From the NCBI GenBank assembly GCA_945861535.1, contig CAMAUZ010000049.1, forward strand, positions 1 through 55,879: 55,879 nucleotides of DNA. The letters run 5' to 3'. Positions 1-8,724 of this stretch are shown one piece after another (position 1 is the first letter of the stretch; each line of letters opens with the position of its first letter). Made by a program: the position numbers and the translations under genes. Source of the stretch: Akkermansia muciniphila. GTDB taxonomy: Bacteria > Verrucomicrobiota > Verrucomicrobiia > Limisphaerales > BJHT01. A model generated the notes under the pieces. That model was not told where the DNA came from. It made no database searches and was given only the letters and a program-made list of their open reading frames with translations.

Positions 1-890
1 GCGCCGCGGATGGTGCGCGGGGTGTGGTGGAAGCTGGCGAGGAGGGTGAGGTTGGAATAGTGGATCAGGCCGGTGTCGAGGGTGACGGTGGTGCCGGCGG
101 GGCAGCCGCCGAAGAAGTTCACGACGCCGCCTTTGCGCACGAGTTTGACGGAGGCTTCCCAGACTTCGGGTTTGCCCACAGCCTCGATGACGACGTCGAA
201 GGGCTTGGGGGCGGCGGTTTTTACGGCGGCGGCGAGGTCGTCTTTGCCGATGACGTCAATGACTTGGGCGGCGCCGAGGCGGGCGGCGGTTTGCAGGCGG
301 GCGGTGCCGCGGCCGGCGACGGTGACGTCGCAGCCGCGATGGCGCGCGAGGGCGACGAACATGAGGCCGATGGGGCCGGAGCCGAGGACGAGGACGCGCT
401 GGCCGGCGGCGAGGTGGCAGTCTTCGATGCCTTGCACGACGCAGGCGAGGGGTTCGACGAGGGCGGCGTCGCGGAAGGAGGTCTCGGGCTTGAGGCGCAG
501 GAGATTTTTCTGCACGAGGCGGCGCGGGACGACGATGGATTCGGCGTAGGCGCCGTTGAGGAAGAGGAGGTCGTCGCAGAGGTTTTCCTGCTCGACCTGG
601 CAGGAGGAGCACTGGCCGCAGGGGCTGGAGTTGGCGACGACGACGCGGTCGCCGACGTGCCAGTGTTTCACGTCGGGCGCGGTCTCGCGGATGATGCCGG
701 CGAGTTCGTGGCCGAAGACGGCGGGGGGGACGATCATGCGGGCGTGGTAGCCGCGTTTGAAGACTTTGAGGTCGGTGCCGCAGGTGAGGGCGACCTCGAT
801 GCCGATGCGGACCTCGCCGGGGCCGAGCGGTGGCTCGTGGCGTTCTTCAATGCGGACGTCTTCTTTGCCATGCAGGACTGCGGCTCTCAT
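1..890 (-). CDS. Zinc-dependent alcohol dehydrogenase (MDR family), 3' end outside window
   Basis: The frame reads from ATG at 888-890 to the left edge with no stop, so about 296 N-terminal residues are present. The start MRAAVLHGK is followed by the catalytic-zinc region (LTCGTD, then GHELAG) and by a complete structural-zinc lobe of four cysteines (CGQCSSCQVEQENLC). The Rossmann motif VLGSGPIGL lies near residue 170. These are hallmarks of threonine/sorbitol-type medium-chain dehydrogenases, which oxidise secondary alcohols of polyols or amino acids with NAD(P). The substrate cannot be read from the sequence. The gene diverges from the DedA gene, with 81 bases between the two starts. A long plus-strand open frame over the same DNA is its GC-rich shadow. 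Confidence 0.9.
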   Translation of the reverse strand, partial: MRAAVLHGKEDVRIEERHEPPLGPGEVRIGIEVALTCGTDLKVFKRGYHARMIVPPAVFGHELAGIIRETAPDVKHWHVGDRVVVANSSPCGQCSSCQVEQENLCDDLLFLNGAYAESIVVPRRLVQKNLLRLKPETSFRDAALVEPLACVVQGIEDCHLAAGQRVLVLGSGPIGLMFVALARHRGCDVTVAGRGTARLQTAARLGAAQVIDVIGKDDLAAAVKTAAPKPFDVVIEAVGKPEVWEASVKLVRKGGVVNFFGGCPAGTTVTLDTGLIHYSNLTLLASFHHTPRTIRG

Positions 891-971
891 GGGCGCGATA
901 GTGCAACATCTTCCTTGCAGGGCAACGGCCATTTCGCCCACGGTCTGCGCGGCAAAAAAATCCCGTAAATC

Positions 972-1634
972 ATGGATATTCTTAAGCAATTCATCGATGT
1001 CATCCTGCACCTGAACCAGCATCTGGATACGCTGGTACAGAACTACGGCCCGTGGGTGTATGGCATCTTGTTTCTGATCGTGTTCTGCGAGACAGGGCTG
1101 GTGGTGACGCCGTTTTTGCCGGGGGATTCCCTGTTGTTTGCCGTCGGGGCGCTGGCGGCGCGCGGGTCGCTGGACATTTATCTCGTTGCCGTGCTGCTGC
1201 TGGTCGCGGCGATTCTGGGGGACACGGTAAACTACTGGGTGGGCAAGCTGGTCGGGCAGAAATTGATCGAGCGGTATCCGAAGCTGTTCCGGCCGGAGCA
1301 TCTGCGGCGGACGCATGATTTTTTCGAGCGCTACGGCGGCAAGACGATCGTCATCGCGCGGTTCGTGCCGATTGTGCGGACGTTTGCGCCGTTTGTGGCG
1401 GGCATCGGGAAGATGACCTACTCGCGGTTCATGGCGTTTAATGTGGGCGGGGCGCTGCTGTGGATTCTGCTGCTGGTGCCGTTGGGGTATTTCTTCGGCA
1501 ATCTCCCCATCGTGAAGAAGAATTTCACGCTGGTGATTTTCGCGATCATTTTCCTGTCGATTTTGCCGGGGATTATTGAGTTCGTGCGGGAACGGAACCG
1601 GTTGAAGCAGGGGGAGAAAAAGCTCCAAGGCTAA
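972..1634 (+). CDS. DedA family membrane protein
   Basis: This is a 220-residue integral membrane protein of the DedA/SNARE-associated (VTT) family, which includes lipid scramblases and flippases acting on undecaprenyl phosphate or phospholipids in the inner membrane. The family signatures are clear: an ETGLVVTPFLPGDSLLF re-entrant loop near residue 40, and FFERYGGKTIVIARFVPIVR followed by TFAPFVAG near residues 115-145. Several strongly hydrophobic helices lie on either side. The length is typical of the family. The last residues (EKKLQG and the stop) are encoded inside the left arm of a 33-bp inverted repeat, so the exact C-terminus is set by repeat DNA. I saw no clear Shine-Dalgarno site before the ATG. 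Confidence 0.93.
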   Translation: MDILKQFIDVILHLNQHLDTLVQNYGPWVYGILFLIVFCETGLVVTPFLPGDSLLFAVGALAARGSLDIYLVAVLLLVAAILGDTVNYWVGKLVGQKLIERYPKLFRPEHLRRTHDFFERYGGKTIVIARFVPIVRTFAPFVAGIGKMTYSRFMAFNVGGALLWILLLVPLGYFFGNLPIVKKNFTLVIFAIIFLSILPGIIEFVRERNRLKQGEKKLQG

Positions 1635-2520
1635 AGCTCAAAGCTCAAGGGAAGGTTCAAGGTTCAAGGTTCAAGGTTCAAGGTTCAAGGGAGGGGCGGC
1701 GGCGGGCTTGCACGGCGGGGTGATCGGCGGCGCGGCAGGCCCGGAGTGAGCGAATCGGAGCAGTGGGATCTGGTCCTTGTCGCATCGCAGTTTCTTTCAC
1801 TGCTCAATAGCACCCGGCTTCAACTGGGGGTTGCTGGGGAAGAGATCTGGGCAGTCATTTTTTAACGCTCTGGCGGCGGTATCAACCGCGGCAGCACGGC
1901 GGGAAAACCGCTGAAGCGGTTGTGTCTTTTTGGTTGCCCGATCACCCGGATTCAGCCGGGTGACTGGAGTTTGGACATTTTCTTCCGGCTTTTACCCGCG
2001 CGCCCAGCCTCGCGTCGGCGTCGTACCGGAGGAACGTAAGAAGTTGACCGGTGGTGGAGCGCAGAGGAACCACCGGACCCACCGCCCCAAACCCGACCGT
2101 GCGCCCCTGCGGGGCGCGAGAGTCGTGAAAACACACCGATACCACACATGTTCACCACGGCTCCTCCGGCGCACGGCGACTGGGTTGCCGTCAGGGCGGA
2201 AAGCCGTCCAATGGTGAAACGTCGGTGTGGCACGGCGTGACGTGTGAGGTTTCGCGGTTCTCGCGCCCCGCCGGGGCGCAGCGCTTTTCGGTTCGGTTAT
2301 TCCGGTGGTTCCGCTGCGCTTCACCACCGGCTAATTTCTTGCGTGCCTCCGGCACGAAGCGGAGGCGAACAAGGGAGCGCGGCCCGCTGGTCGCATGCCG
2401 ACGGAACCGCGTAAACGCGGAACTCCAAACCGGGGTTTTCCAACAGGCTCTGAGATGCGCCCTTTGGTTCTTGGCGCTTGGCCATTTCCTTGAGCTTTGA
2501 GCTTTAGCCTTGGAGCTTTT
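1618..2520. repeat. Repeat block bounded by a perfect 33-bp inverted repeat
   Basis: Positions 1618-1650 and 2488-2520 are exact reverse complements over 33 bases. The left arm contains the DedA stop codon and the right arm ends 6 bases before the stop of the convergent NagB-like gene. Just inside the left arm (1652-1690) are five exact tandem copies of the heptamer AAGGTTC plus a partial sixth. A second nested palindrome is centred near 2190: a GC-rich unit at about 2026-2080 recurs inverted at about 2303-2358, and another pair sits at about 2101-2121 and 2261-2281. A small hairpin lies at 1942-1963. I see no convincing gene here. The open frames follow the repeats and share no family motif. 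Confidence 0.8.
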
Positions 2521-2526
2521 CCCCCG

Positions 2527-3459
2527 TCAGTGCATCTCGACGTCGCAGGTGCCGAGGCCTTTGCGGTAGTAGTTGAATTGCACGTTGGGATGGTCGGCGA
2601 GGAGGGACATGGGGACGGCGGCGTCGGCGAGGCGCTGGGAGATCATGAAGGCGGTGAGGCGCTGGCCGAAGGGGTTGTCGTGCGTGCCGGCGTGCCAGAT
2701 GGAGACTTTCTCGGCTTTCCAAGTTTCGGCGGGGCCGACGGTGATGGCCTGGGTGGGCACGAGGGTGACGTTGCCGCCGCCGGAGGTGCGGGCGTTTTGC
2801 GCGATGGTGACGGGGTGCAGATCGACGACGCGGGTGGTGAGCTTGCGGTAGTCGGCGGGGGACGGCGGGGCGTTCTTATATTTGCCTTTGCGTTGGAGGG
2901 GATCGTTGAAGGCCCAGTGCTTGATGTCGCCCTGGCCGCCTTGCATGACGACGCAGCGCACGCCGGCGTCCCAGGTCTGGCGGTAGGCGCGGGTGTCGGC
3001 TTTGGGGAAATGGAGGTTGGCGTCGGGCATGACGAGTTTGCGGTCGATGCGGTTGAAGCACATTTCGCGGTCGCATTTCTCGAAGGAGAGGGGATGGGTC
3101 ACGGGGATTTCGCGGCCGTCGAGCACCCATTCGTCCATGCCCCAGAAATGGCCGTCGTGCAGGGGAAGGCCGATTTCATTGATGATACGCGCGACGAGGG
3201 GCAGTTGCTCGGTGGGTCCGATGGGGCCGCAGATGCCGGCGGGATTGTCGGGCGTGGCCTGTTTCCACGCGTGGATGTACTCGAGGGCTTCGGCGAGGTA
3301 GAAGTCTTCGAGGGTATCGTAGAAGACGACCTTGAAGCCGGGGCGCGAGAGCTTCAGCAACTTCTCGGGCGTGAGCTTGGCGGCGGCTTCGATGATGGCG
3401 GTGTCGAGGGTGGTGTAGTCCCACCAGTCGGGTGCAAGGCAGCTAAGTTTGCGTGGCAT
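2527..3459 (-). CDS. NagB-like sugar-phosphate isomerase/deaminase
   Basis: This 310-residue protein of the NagB/RpiA/SWI6-like isomerase group probably acts on glucosamine-6-phosphate or a related sugar phosphate in the cytoplasm. Supporting features are the phosphate-loop style [18 protein letters not shown], the DEWVLDG segment where NagB enzymes carry the catalytic aspartate region, and [18 protein letters not shown], comparable to the GxGxDGHIAFNEP segment of NagB. I chose ATG 3457-3459 (MPRKLSC). An upstream in-frame ATG would extend it by 29 residues through DNA that looks intergenic. A mutated copy of this same start region occurs at 3994-4049. It lies 90 bases downstream of a receiver protein on the same strand. 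Its precise substrate is inferred, since the match to canonical NagB is partial. Confidence 0.75.
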   Translation of the reverse strand: MPRKLSCLAPDWWDYTTLDTAIIEAAAKLTPEKLLKLSRPGFKVVFYDTLEDFYLAEALEYIHAWKQATPDNPAGICGPIGPTEQLPLVARIINEIGLPLHDGHFWGMDEWVLDGREIPVTHPLSFEKCDREMCFNRIDRKLVMPDANLHFPKADTRAYRQTWDAGVRCVVMQGGQGDIKHWAFNDPLQRKGKYKNAPPSPADYRKLTTRVVDLHPVTIAQNARTSGGGNVTLVPTQAITVGPAETWKAEKVSIWHAGTHDNPFGQRLTAFMISQRLADAAVPMSLLADHPNVQFNYYRKGLGTCDVEMH

Positions 3460-3549
3460 AGGAGTGATTTGATTGTGGCGATTGTTGGCGGAGAAAACGA
3501 AAGCTGTCCACTTTTCAGGGACTACGAACGACGAACCGGGTGACACGGA

Positions 3550-3969
3550 TCACGGATCGCCGACTCCGATCTTTTCCGCTGGGTGGTCTGGATGCTTAGG
3601 CCCGGGTGGGGACAGGGCATTCCGAATCTCCTGGACGACGAAATCGAGCTTCAGGGGCTTGGTAATTAAGCCGAGGCGTTCCTCGTGAGAGTACGGCTTG
3701 CCGCGCATGCCGCTGCTGACGAAAAAGATCGGGGTGTTCCTGAAGGCCGGTTCGGAGCGCAAGAGGTAGTAGAGGTCTCCACCATCCTGCTGAGGCATGA
3801 TGACATCGAGGAATATGACATCGGGTTGGAACTGGCGGGCCAGCGCGGGGGCGTCGAGCGGGTTGGTGGTCGAGGCGACCACGAAATCGAGCTTGGTTAG
3901 GTTGGCGGTCAACATCCGGAGAAAATTCCAGTTGTCATCGACGAGCAGGATTTTGGTTTTTTCGCTCAT
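3550..3969 (-). CDS. Receiver-only response regulator (copy 1)
   Basis: This 139-residue CheY-like single receiver domain has no output domain. The acidic pair D11-D12 (LLVDDN), the phospho-acceptor D55 in FLDVIMPQQDGG and the conserved lysine K104 in ITKPLKL are all present, so it should be phosphorylatable. It probably receives phosphoryl groups from the histidine kinase encoded at 5080-7101. It is the third regulator of the cluster and a close paralogue of the two upstream ones. A roughly 570-base segment containing this gene, its downstream spacer and the first codons of the NagB-like gene is duplicated at 3994-4562. The C-terminal tail PDHPAEKIGVGDP is shared with copy 2, which confirms the duplication. 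Confidence 0.9.
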   Translation of the reverse strand: MSEKTKILLVDDNWNFLRMLTANLTKLDFVVASTTNPLDAPALARQFQPDVIFLDVIMPQQDGGDLYYLLRSEPAFRNTPIFFVSSGMRGKPYSHEERLGLITKPLKLDFVVQEIRNALSPPGPKHPDHPAEKIGVGDP

Positions 3970-3993
3970 GACAATCGGGGGTTAGGATTGGGG

Positions 3994-4049
3994 GTCGAGG
4001 GGGGATAATCCCACCACTCGGGAGCGGGGCAGCTAAGTTTGCGTGCTAT
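3994..4049 (-). pseudogene. Remnant of the 5' end of the NagB-like gene
   Basis: This short stretch aligns with the first roughly 18 codons of the intact gene ending at 2527. It reads ARKLSC-APEWWDY where the intact gene reads [14 protein letters not shown]. The start codon is changed from ATG to ATA, and the reading then runs into unrelated DNA just before the start of receiver copy 1. The spacer upstream (4050-4139) also matches the spacer before the intact gene (3460-3549), so gene start and leader were copied together with a receiver gene. Confidence 0.8.
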
Positions 4050-4139
4050 AGGAGTGATTTGGTTGCGGGCATTGTTGGTGGAGAAAACGAAAGCTGTCCA
4101 CTTTTCAGGAATTACAAACGACGAACCGCGTAACAAGGA

Positions 4140-4562
4140 TCACGGATCACCGACTTCGGTCTGTTCCGCGGGGTGTCCTGGTGCCTTGGCTCTGGCCGTT
4201 GCCACGGCGTTTTGAATAGAGGCGATGAACCAATCGCGCGGCACGGGCTTGGTGCAGATGTGCAAGTTGACTGGCATGGTTTTGTTCCCAGAGGCCGGGG
4301 TCCCCAATATCTCGGTGACGATGAATATCGGAGTGTTCTTGAAGGCCGGTTCGGAGAGCATGAAGTGGAGAACGCAGCTGCTCTGCTGGGTGAGTTCATC
4401 GAGAATCATGACGTCGGGTTGGTACTGGCGGGCCAGGGCGGGGGGGGCGAGCGGATCGGTGGTCGCCGCGACATCAAAGCCGTGCTTCTTGAGGGCGGCG
4501 GTCAACAGTTGGAGAAAGCTCCAGTCGTCGCCGACGAGCAGGATTTTAACTTTTTCGCTCAT
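4140..4562 (-). CDS. Degenerate receiver-domain protein (copy 2)
   Basis: This 140-residue paralogue of the receivers at 3550 and 4694 has an altered active site. The first acidic residue is replaced (LLVGDDW, G11 where the others have D), and the IMPQQDGG stretch after the phospho-acceptor is changed to ELTQQSS. The candidate acceptor D55 and lysine K105 remain. Such changes are typical of pseudo-receivers that no longer bind magnesium well, so it may act by protein contact or be decaying. The frame is fully open and the upstream spacing resembles the other copies, so it is probably still translated. The tail PGHPAEQTEVGDP pairs it with copy 1. Confidence 0.78.
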   Translation of the reverse strand: MSEKVKILLVGDDWSFLQLLTAALKKHGFDVAATTDPLAPPALARQYQPDVMILDELTQQSSCVLHFMLSEPAFKNTPIFIVTEILGTPASGNKTMPVNLHICTKPVPRDWFIASIQNAVATARAKAPGHPAEQTEVGDP

Positions 4563-4693
4563 GAGAATCGGGAGTATGTTTCTGGGGAAGCGAAAGAAGG
4601 GTTTCGCGGTGGCAGGGCATTCCGACCGGTGCTGTCCCAGCCGCGCAGACCGGGATTAAATCGGGCTCCTTAGTCCGGCAGCTTCCCCGCTCC

Positions 4694-5065
4694 CTACGAT
4701 TTCGCCGCCGCAATCAGGGCCTTCTGAATTTCGGGGATGAGGACGTCGAGCTTCAGGGGTTTGGGAATGAAGATCATGCCGTTGTTGTAGGTGACCTTGG
4801 TGCTGGCGGCGGTGACGAAGAGGATGGGGGTTCTTTTGAAGGCGGGGTCGGCGCGCAGGGTGTTGTAGAGGTCGCCGCCGTCTTGCTGGGGCATGACGAC
4901 GTCGAGGAGCATGACGTCGGGCTGGAACTGGCGGGCGAGGGCCAGGGCGTCCAGCGGGTTGGTGGTGGTGGCGACCTCGAAACCGAGGCCGTGGAGGTTG
5001 GCGGTCAGCATCCGGAGGTAGGCGGCGTTGTCATCGACCAGCAGGATTTTGGTTTTTCCGTTCAT
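4694..5065 (-). CDS. Receiver-only response regulator (copy 3, next to the kinase)
   Basis: This is a 123-residue CheY-like receiver with an intact site: D11-D12 in LLVDDN, D55 in LLDVVMPQQDGG and K102 in IPKPLKL. It starts 14 bases after the stop of the histidine kinase gene, so it is the most likely direct partner of that kinase and is probably co-transcribed with it. It lacks the roughly 17-residue proline-rich tail of the other two copies. Without an output domain it would pass its signal by binding another protein or by relaying phosphate. Confidence 0.92.
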   Translation of the reverse strand: MNGKTKILLVDDNAAYLRMLTANLHGLGFEVATTTNPLDALALARQFQPDVMLLDVVMPQQDGGDLYNTLRADPAFKRTPILFVTAASTKVTYNNGMIFIPKPLKLDVLIPEIQKALIAAAKS

Positions 5066-5079
5066 GGGATTGTCGGGGT

Positions 5080-7101
5080 TCAGGATTGGGGGGCGCGAAA
5101 GAAGAGTTTGACGCGGACGCCGCCCTCGGGGCGGTTGCGGATGGAGATCATGGCGTTGTGGAGCTCGAGGATTTTGGACACGACGCTCAAGCCCAGGCCG
5201 GTGCCTTCGTCGGTGGGTTTGGTGGTGTAGAAGGGGTCGAAAACGCGGGACAGCTTGTCGTCGGGGATGCCTGATCCGGTGTCGTCGATTTCACAGACGA
5301 CGACGCGGTCGCCGGTGCGGATGCGATCCCAGCCGCGCAGGCCGGGGTTAAGTTCGGCTTCATCTTCGGCCAGGGTTTTCTGGTAGGCGCGCACGCTGAG
5401 CGTGCCAAAGCGGGGCATGGCGTGGACGGCGTTGGTGAAGAGGTTGACGAAGACCTGCTCGATCTTGACGCGGTCGATGGTGATGGCGGGGAGATCGTTC
5501 TGGAACTGGCGGATGATCTCGATGGAGCGGTTGGCCAGCAGGTGGCTGATAAGTTTGAGGGCGCGCTCGGCAACGGCGGTGACCGATTCGGCGGTGAGTT
5601 CGAGTTCCTTCTCGCGGGAGAAATCGAGCAGGCCGCCGATGACGACGTTGGCGCGCTCGATCGCGTCGGTCATGTCCTTGATGACGAGTTCGAGGTCGCC
5701 CTGTTTGGCGAAGGGCTGTTGGTTGAGGAACTCGACGCCGAGGCTCAGGACGGCGAGCGGGTTTTTGACTTCGTGGGCGACGCCGGCGGCCAGCCCCGCG
5801 ACGGAGAGCATCTTCTCGGCTTGAATGAGCTGGAGCTGGGCGGATTTGAGTTCCGCGTTGGCGGCGCGGAGGGCGTCGGCGGAGCGGCGGAGTTCCTCCT
5901 CGTTACGTTTCTGTTGGGTGATGTCCCAAAAAATCCCCTGGATGCCAATGGTCGCGCGGTTGGAATCTAGGAGCGGAATCTTGACGACCTGGACGGAGAG
6001 TTGGTGGCCGTCGGGGGTGACATGTTGCTCGACGAACTCGAAGAGTTTCTGGGTGGTGATGACACGTTCGTCATCCGCGCGATAGCGGGCCGCCAGTTCG
6101 TGGGGGAAGAAATCGAAATCGGTCCGGCCGAGGATTTGGTCGGCGGTCCGGCCGAGTTCCTTGCAAAAGCTGGCGTTGGCGAAGGTGAAGACGCCGTGCA
6201 GATCTTTGCGGAAAATATTCTGCGGCAGGCTCTCGACGAGCGATTGGTACAGGGCCTCGGAGTTGCGCAGCCGTTCCTCGGCCAAGCGCCGCTCGGTGAT
6301 GTCGGAGATGATGCCATCGACGGCGACGACCTCGCCGCGCTCGTTGCGGCGGGGCACCGAGGTGTGTTTGACCCAGCGCAGCCGGCCGTCTTTGTGGAGG
6401 ATGCGGTGCTCGACCGGGACGGTGGGCAGGCCGGCGACGGCGCGCGCGGCGTCTTCGAGCACGGCGGCGCGGTCGTCCGCGTGGATCATGCGGTACCAGA
6501 GCGTGCTGTCGTGGGCGTAATCGCCGGGCCGGTAGCCGGTGACGGCGACGCAGCCGGGACCGTGGCTGGTGACGCCCGCGACGCCGCCCTGGATGGCGAC
6601 GGTGTAGATGTAATCGGAGGTGGTCTCGATGAGGAGTTTGTAGCGCTGCTCGTTCTCGCGCAGGGCCTCGAGGATACGCTTGCGTTCGAGGGCGTGGTGC
6701 AGGGCGCGCAACAAAACGGGGCCATCGACCTGGCCTTTGAGCAGGTAATCCTGCGCCCCGTGATGGACCGCGCGAACGGCGATGCCTTCGTCGTCGTGGC
6801 TGGTGAGGATGAGGATGGGGATCTGCGGGACCCGCTCGTAGATGCGGTTGAAGGTTTCCAATCCCTGGCTGTCCGGCAGCGAGAGGTCGAGCAGGACGGC
6901 GTTGATCCCGCCCAGGTCGAGGCGTTTGAGGGCGTCGCTCAACCGGTCGGCCCGGTCGAGGGTCGTCTGGGAACCGCCGACCTTGGCGAGCATGACGCGG
7001 ATCAGGAGCGCGTCGCCGGGATTGTCCTCGACCAGCAGGATTTTCAGCGGCTGGCGCTCGGCGGCGGACGCGGGAGTGGGAGTTGGTGTGGCCTCGCTCA
7101 C
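5080..7101 (-). CDS. Hybrid histidine kinase: REC-PAS-PAS-HisKA-HATPase
   Basis: This is a 673-residue soluble sensor kinase with no membrane segment. Residues 18-135 form an N-terminal receiver (LLVEDN, phospho-acceptor D72 in LLDLSLPDSQG, K122). Two PAS domains follow at about 150-275 and 280-400, each ending in a DIT linker (ISDITERR, FWDITQQK). A coiled linker leads to the phosphorylation box VAHEVKNPL with H443. The ATPase domain shows the N box (NLFTNAVHAM), G1 box (DTGSGIP) and G2 box (GTGLGLS). An N-terminal receiver means the kinase can itself be controlled by phosphorylation. It heads a minus-strand series with three receiver-only proteins and is likely the cluster's phosphodonor. 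The stimulus is unknown, and the PAS domains suggest an intracellular signal. Confidence 0.93.
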   Translation of the reverse strand: MSEATPTPTPASAAERQPLKILLVEDNPGDALLIRVMLAKVGGSQTTLDRADRLSDALKRLDLGGINAVLLDLSLPDSQGLETFNRIYERVPQIPILILTSHDDEGIAVRAVHHGAQDYLLKGQVDGPVLLRALHHALERKRILEALRENEQRYKLLIETTSDYIYTVAIQGGVAGVTSHGPGCVAVTGYRPGDYAHDSTLWYRMIHADDRAAVLEDAARAVAGLPTVPVEHRILHKDGRLRWVKHTSVPRRNERGEVVAVDGIISDITERRLAEERLRNSEALYQSLVESLPQNIFRKDLHGVFTFANASFCKELGRTADQILGRTDFDFFPHELAARYRADDERVITTQKLFEFVEQHVTPDGHQLSVQVVKIPLLDSNRATIGIQGIFWDITQQKRNEEELRRSADALRAANAELKSAQLQLIQAEKMLSVAGLAAGVAHEVKNPLAVLSLGVEFLNQQPFAKQGDLELVIKDMTDAIERANVVIGGLLDFSREKELELTAESVTAVAERALKLISHLLANRSIEIIRQFQNDLPAITIDRVKIEQVFVNLFTNAVHAMPRFGTLSVRAYQKTLAEDEAELNPGLRGWDRIRTGDRVVVCEIDDTGSGIPDDKLSRVFDPFYTTKPTDEGTGLGLSVVSKILELHNAMISIRNRPEGGVRVKLFFRAPQS

Positions 7102-7798
7102 AAGGACAGATTATCGGGTTCCGGGCCGGAGCGCAACGGCGTTGCCGAAGCCTTTAATCGCGGCCACCACCCGGATGGCGTGGCCGTGTTTGGTGGGTTG
7201 GCGCCATCGCGCCTGGCTGGCAGGGTGTGGGCGGCGGACTCCGGAGCGCCCGCCGGGTGAGGTGCCCGGAGCAGTGAGTGAAGTGTGGTATCCATGGAAT
7301 CTTACGCGCCTGCCAGTGGTTGGAGAGTGGGCGTTATGGGGGCGACAAGGCAACGCAAAACCTGAGCCGGGCAGGGGGGGCCTTCCGCACCAGGCGTGAT
7401 CTATTGTCCCGCGGTCGGGAGCACGACTGTGTCCCAGACCAGCCGCCGCAGCGCGGCTACCGGGGAGGGTGCCATGGGAAACGGCGCGGCGACGATTCAG
7501 AATCACGGGAGAAGCGCCGAGCATTGCTTGGCTTTGGAGGTCGGCTGCGCTTCGCCGAGCAATGCCCGGTGCTGCGTTTCAGGAGGAGCCACCACGCCCG
7601 AAAGCCGCGCACTGGAACTATGAACCGGCGCTGGTCGGGCGCGCTTTCCTCAGCGCGCCGCCGAGGTCTCGTGGCGTCCGGGTGGCCGACGGCGGGGTGA
7701 GGACACCCCGCCTGACCAAGCGCGGTTCATGGAGCGGGAGCGAAGCCCGCAGTGTCCCCCGTAGATTCCACCGGATACCTTTAGGAAGGTGGCAATTC
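7102..7798. repeat. Gene-free spacer with inverted-repeat block 7287-7779
   Basis: I find no credible gene in this 697-base spacer. Positions 7287-7305 and 7761-7779 are inverted copies of a GGTATCC...GGAATCT..AC motif with small differences, so they bound a block of about 490 bases. Inside are GC-rich hairpin-forming stretches related to repeats elsewhere in the window: a GCGCCGAGCATTGC-type piece near 7513 (also at 19679 and 41346) and a GCGCGCT..CCTCAGCGCGCCG piece near 7645 (also at 23769 and 48813). The several overlapping frames show no family resemblance. Confidence 0.55.
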
Positions 7799-8656
7799 TT
7801 ACTTCCGCAAATCCTTCGGCAATCGGAAGTAGCCGACCTCTCCCACCACCTTCTGACCTTCGTCGCCCCGCAGCCAGATGAGGTAGCTGGCGATGTCGCC
7901 CTTGTCCAAGGCCGGATTGACGTAGATGTAGAGGTAACGCCAGATGGGATAGTGACCCTTGATGACGTTCTCCTCCGTCGGCTCCACTCCCGGCGAGGCT
8001 TCGTCCTTCTTGACCTTCAAAGACTTGGCCCCCGCGCCATAAGCCGCGCCGCCGTAACCGATGCCGTGCTTGTCCTTCGCCACGGCCTGCAGCACCGCCG
8101 CGGTGCCCGGCATGGTCTGGGCGGCGGCGGCGAAGTCCTTGCCGGCCAGCACATGCTCCTTGCAAAACTCATACGTGCCGGAGCTGTTCTCGCGGCTGTA
8201 AACCGTGATGCGCGCGTCCGGCCCGCCCACCTGCTTCCAGTTCGTGGTCTTGCCGCTGAAGATGTCGGCAAGCTGCGCGACGGACAGCTCCTGCACCGGA
8301 TTGTCCGCGCTGACGTAAACACTCAGGCCGTCCAGGCAGACCTTGTATTCGGTCGGGCGCTTGCCGAACGCCTTGATGCAGGTGGCTTGTTCGGTGGGCT
8401 TGATCTTCCGTGAGGCGTTGCACAAATCGGTGCTCTTGTTTTGGAGGGCGGCCAGGCCAGTGCCGGTGCCGCCGCCGGTCACCTGAATCTTCGTGTCCGG
8501 ATGCTTGGACATGTAGGTCTCGGCCCACTTCTGGGCGAGCACCACGAGCGTATCGGAGCCCTTGACGGTGATGTTGTCGGCCTGCGCCGTGGCAGCGAGC
8601 GCGAAGGCTGCCGCCAGCAGCGCGCTGCGGAAGAGAGAGGAGGTCATGTTTTTCAT
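7799..8656 (-). CDS. pstS: Phosphate-binding protein, PstS family
   Basis: This 285-residue periplasmic phosphate-binding protein starts from ATG 8654-8656 (MKNMTSSLFR). A clear signal peptide ends at ATAQA before DNITVKGSDT. The ligand-binding signatures are KGSDTL near the mature N-terminus, the glycine/threonine loop TGGGTGTGLAAL with the DLCNASRKI strand, and SRENSSGTYEF in the second lobe. It belongs to the PBP-like/PstS family. It follows the porin gene on the same strand after 68 bases. No Pst permease or ATPase genes are in the window, so it must work with transporters encoded elsewhere. Co-transcription with the porin would place it under the Pho-box-like site at 10307-10324. Confidence 0.92.
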   Translation of the reverse strand: MKNMTSSLFRSALLAAAFALAATAQADNITVKGSDTLVVLAQKWAETYMSKHPDTKIQVTGGGTGTGLAALQNKSTDLCNASRKIKPTEQATCIKAFGKRPTEYKVCLDGLSVYVSADNPVQELSVAQLADIFSGKTTNWKQVGGPDARITVYSRENSSGTYEFCKEHVLAGKDFAAAAQTMPGTAAVLQAVAKDKHGIGYGGAAYGAGAKSLKVKKDEASPGVEPTEENVIKGHYPIWRYLYIYVNPALDKGDIASYLIWLRGDEGQKVVGEVGYFRLPKDLRK

Positions 8657-8724
8657 TGCGGCCAGTTTAAGTGGTGAATGTGTCAATCAGATGGCGCTCA
8701 AGTTAAGAATTCAGGCGCGCGGAT

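Noticed and set aside
24-968. Long plus-strand open frame opposite the zinc alcohol dehydrogenase
   Set aside because: The minus strand carries clear zinc and NAD motifs. The plus-strand translation is low-complexity Gly/Ala/Asp/Val, typical of a GC-rich shadow.
1652-1690. Heptamer array as a possible CRISPR array
   Set aside because: The repeats are 7 bases and contiguous with no spacers. No cas genes are present.
2497-3543. 348-codon plus-strand frame over the NagB-like gene
   Set aside because: Low-complexity composition and complete overlap with a gene having recognisable motifs.
7799-8656. Full Pst transporter operon around pstS
   Set aside because: No permease, ATPase or PhoU gene lies beside it. 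The partner gene is a porin.
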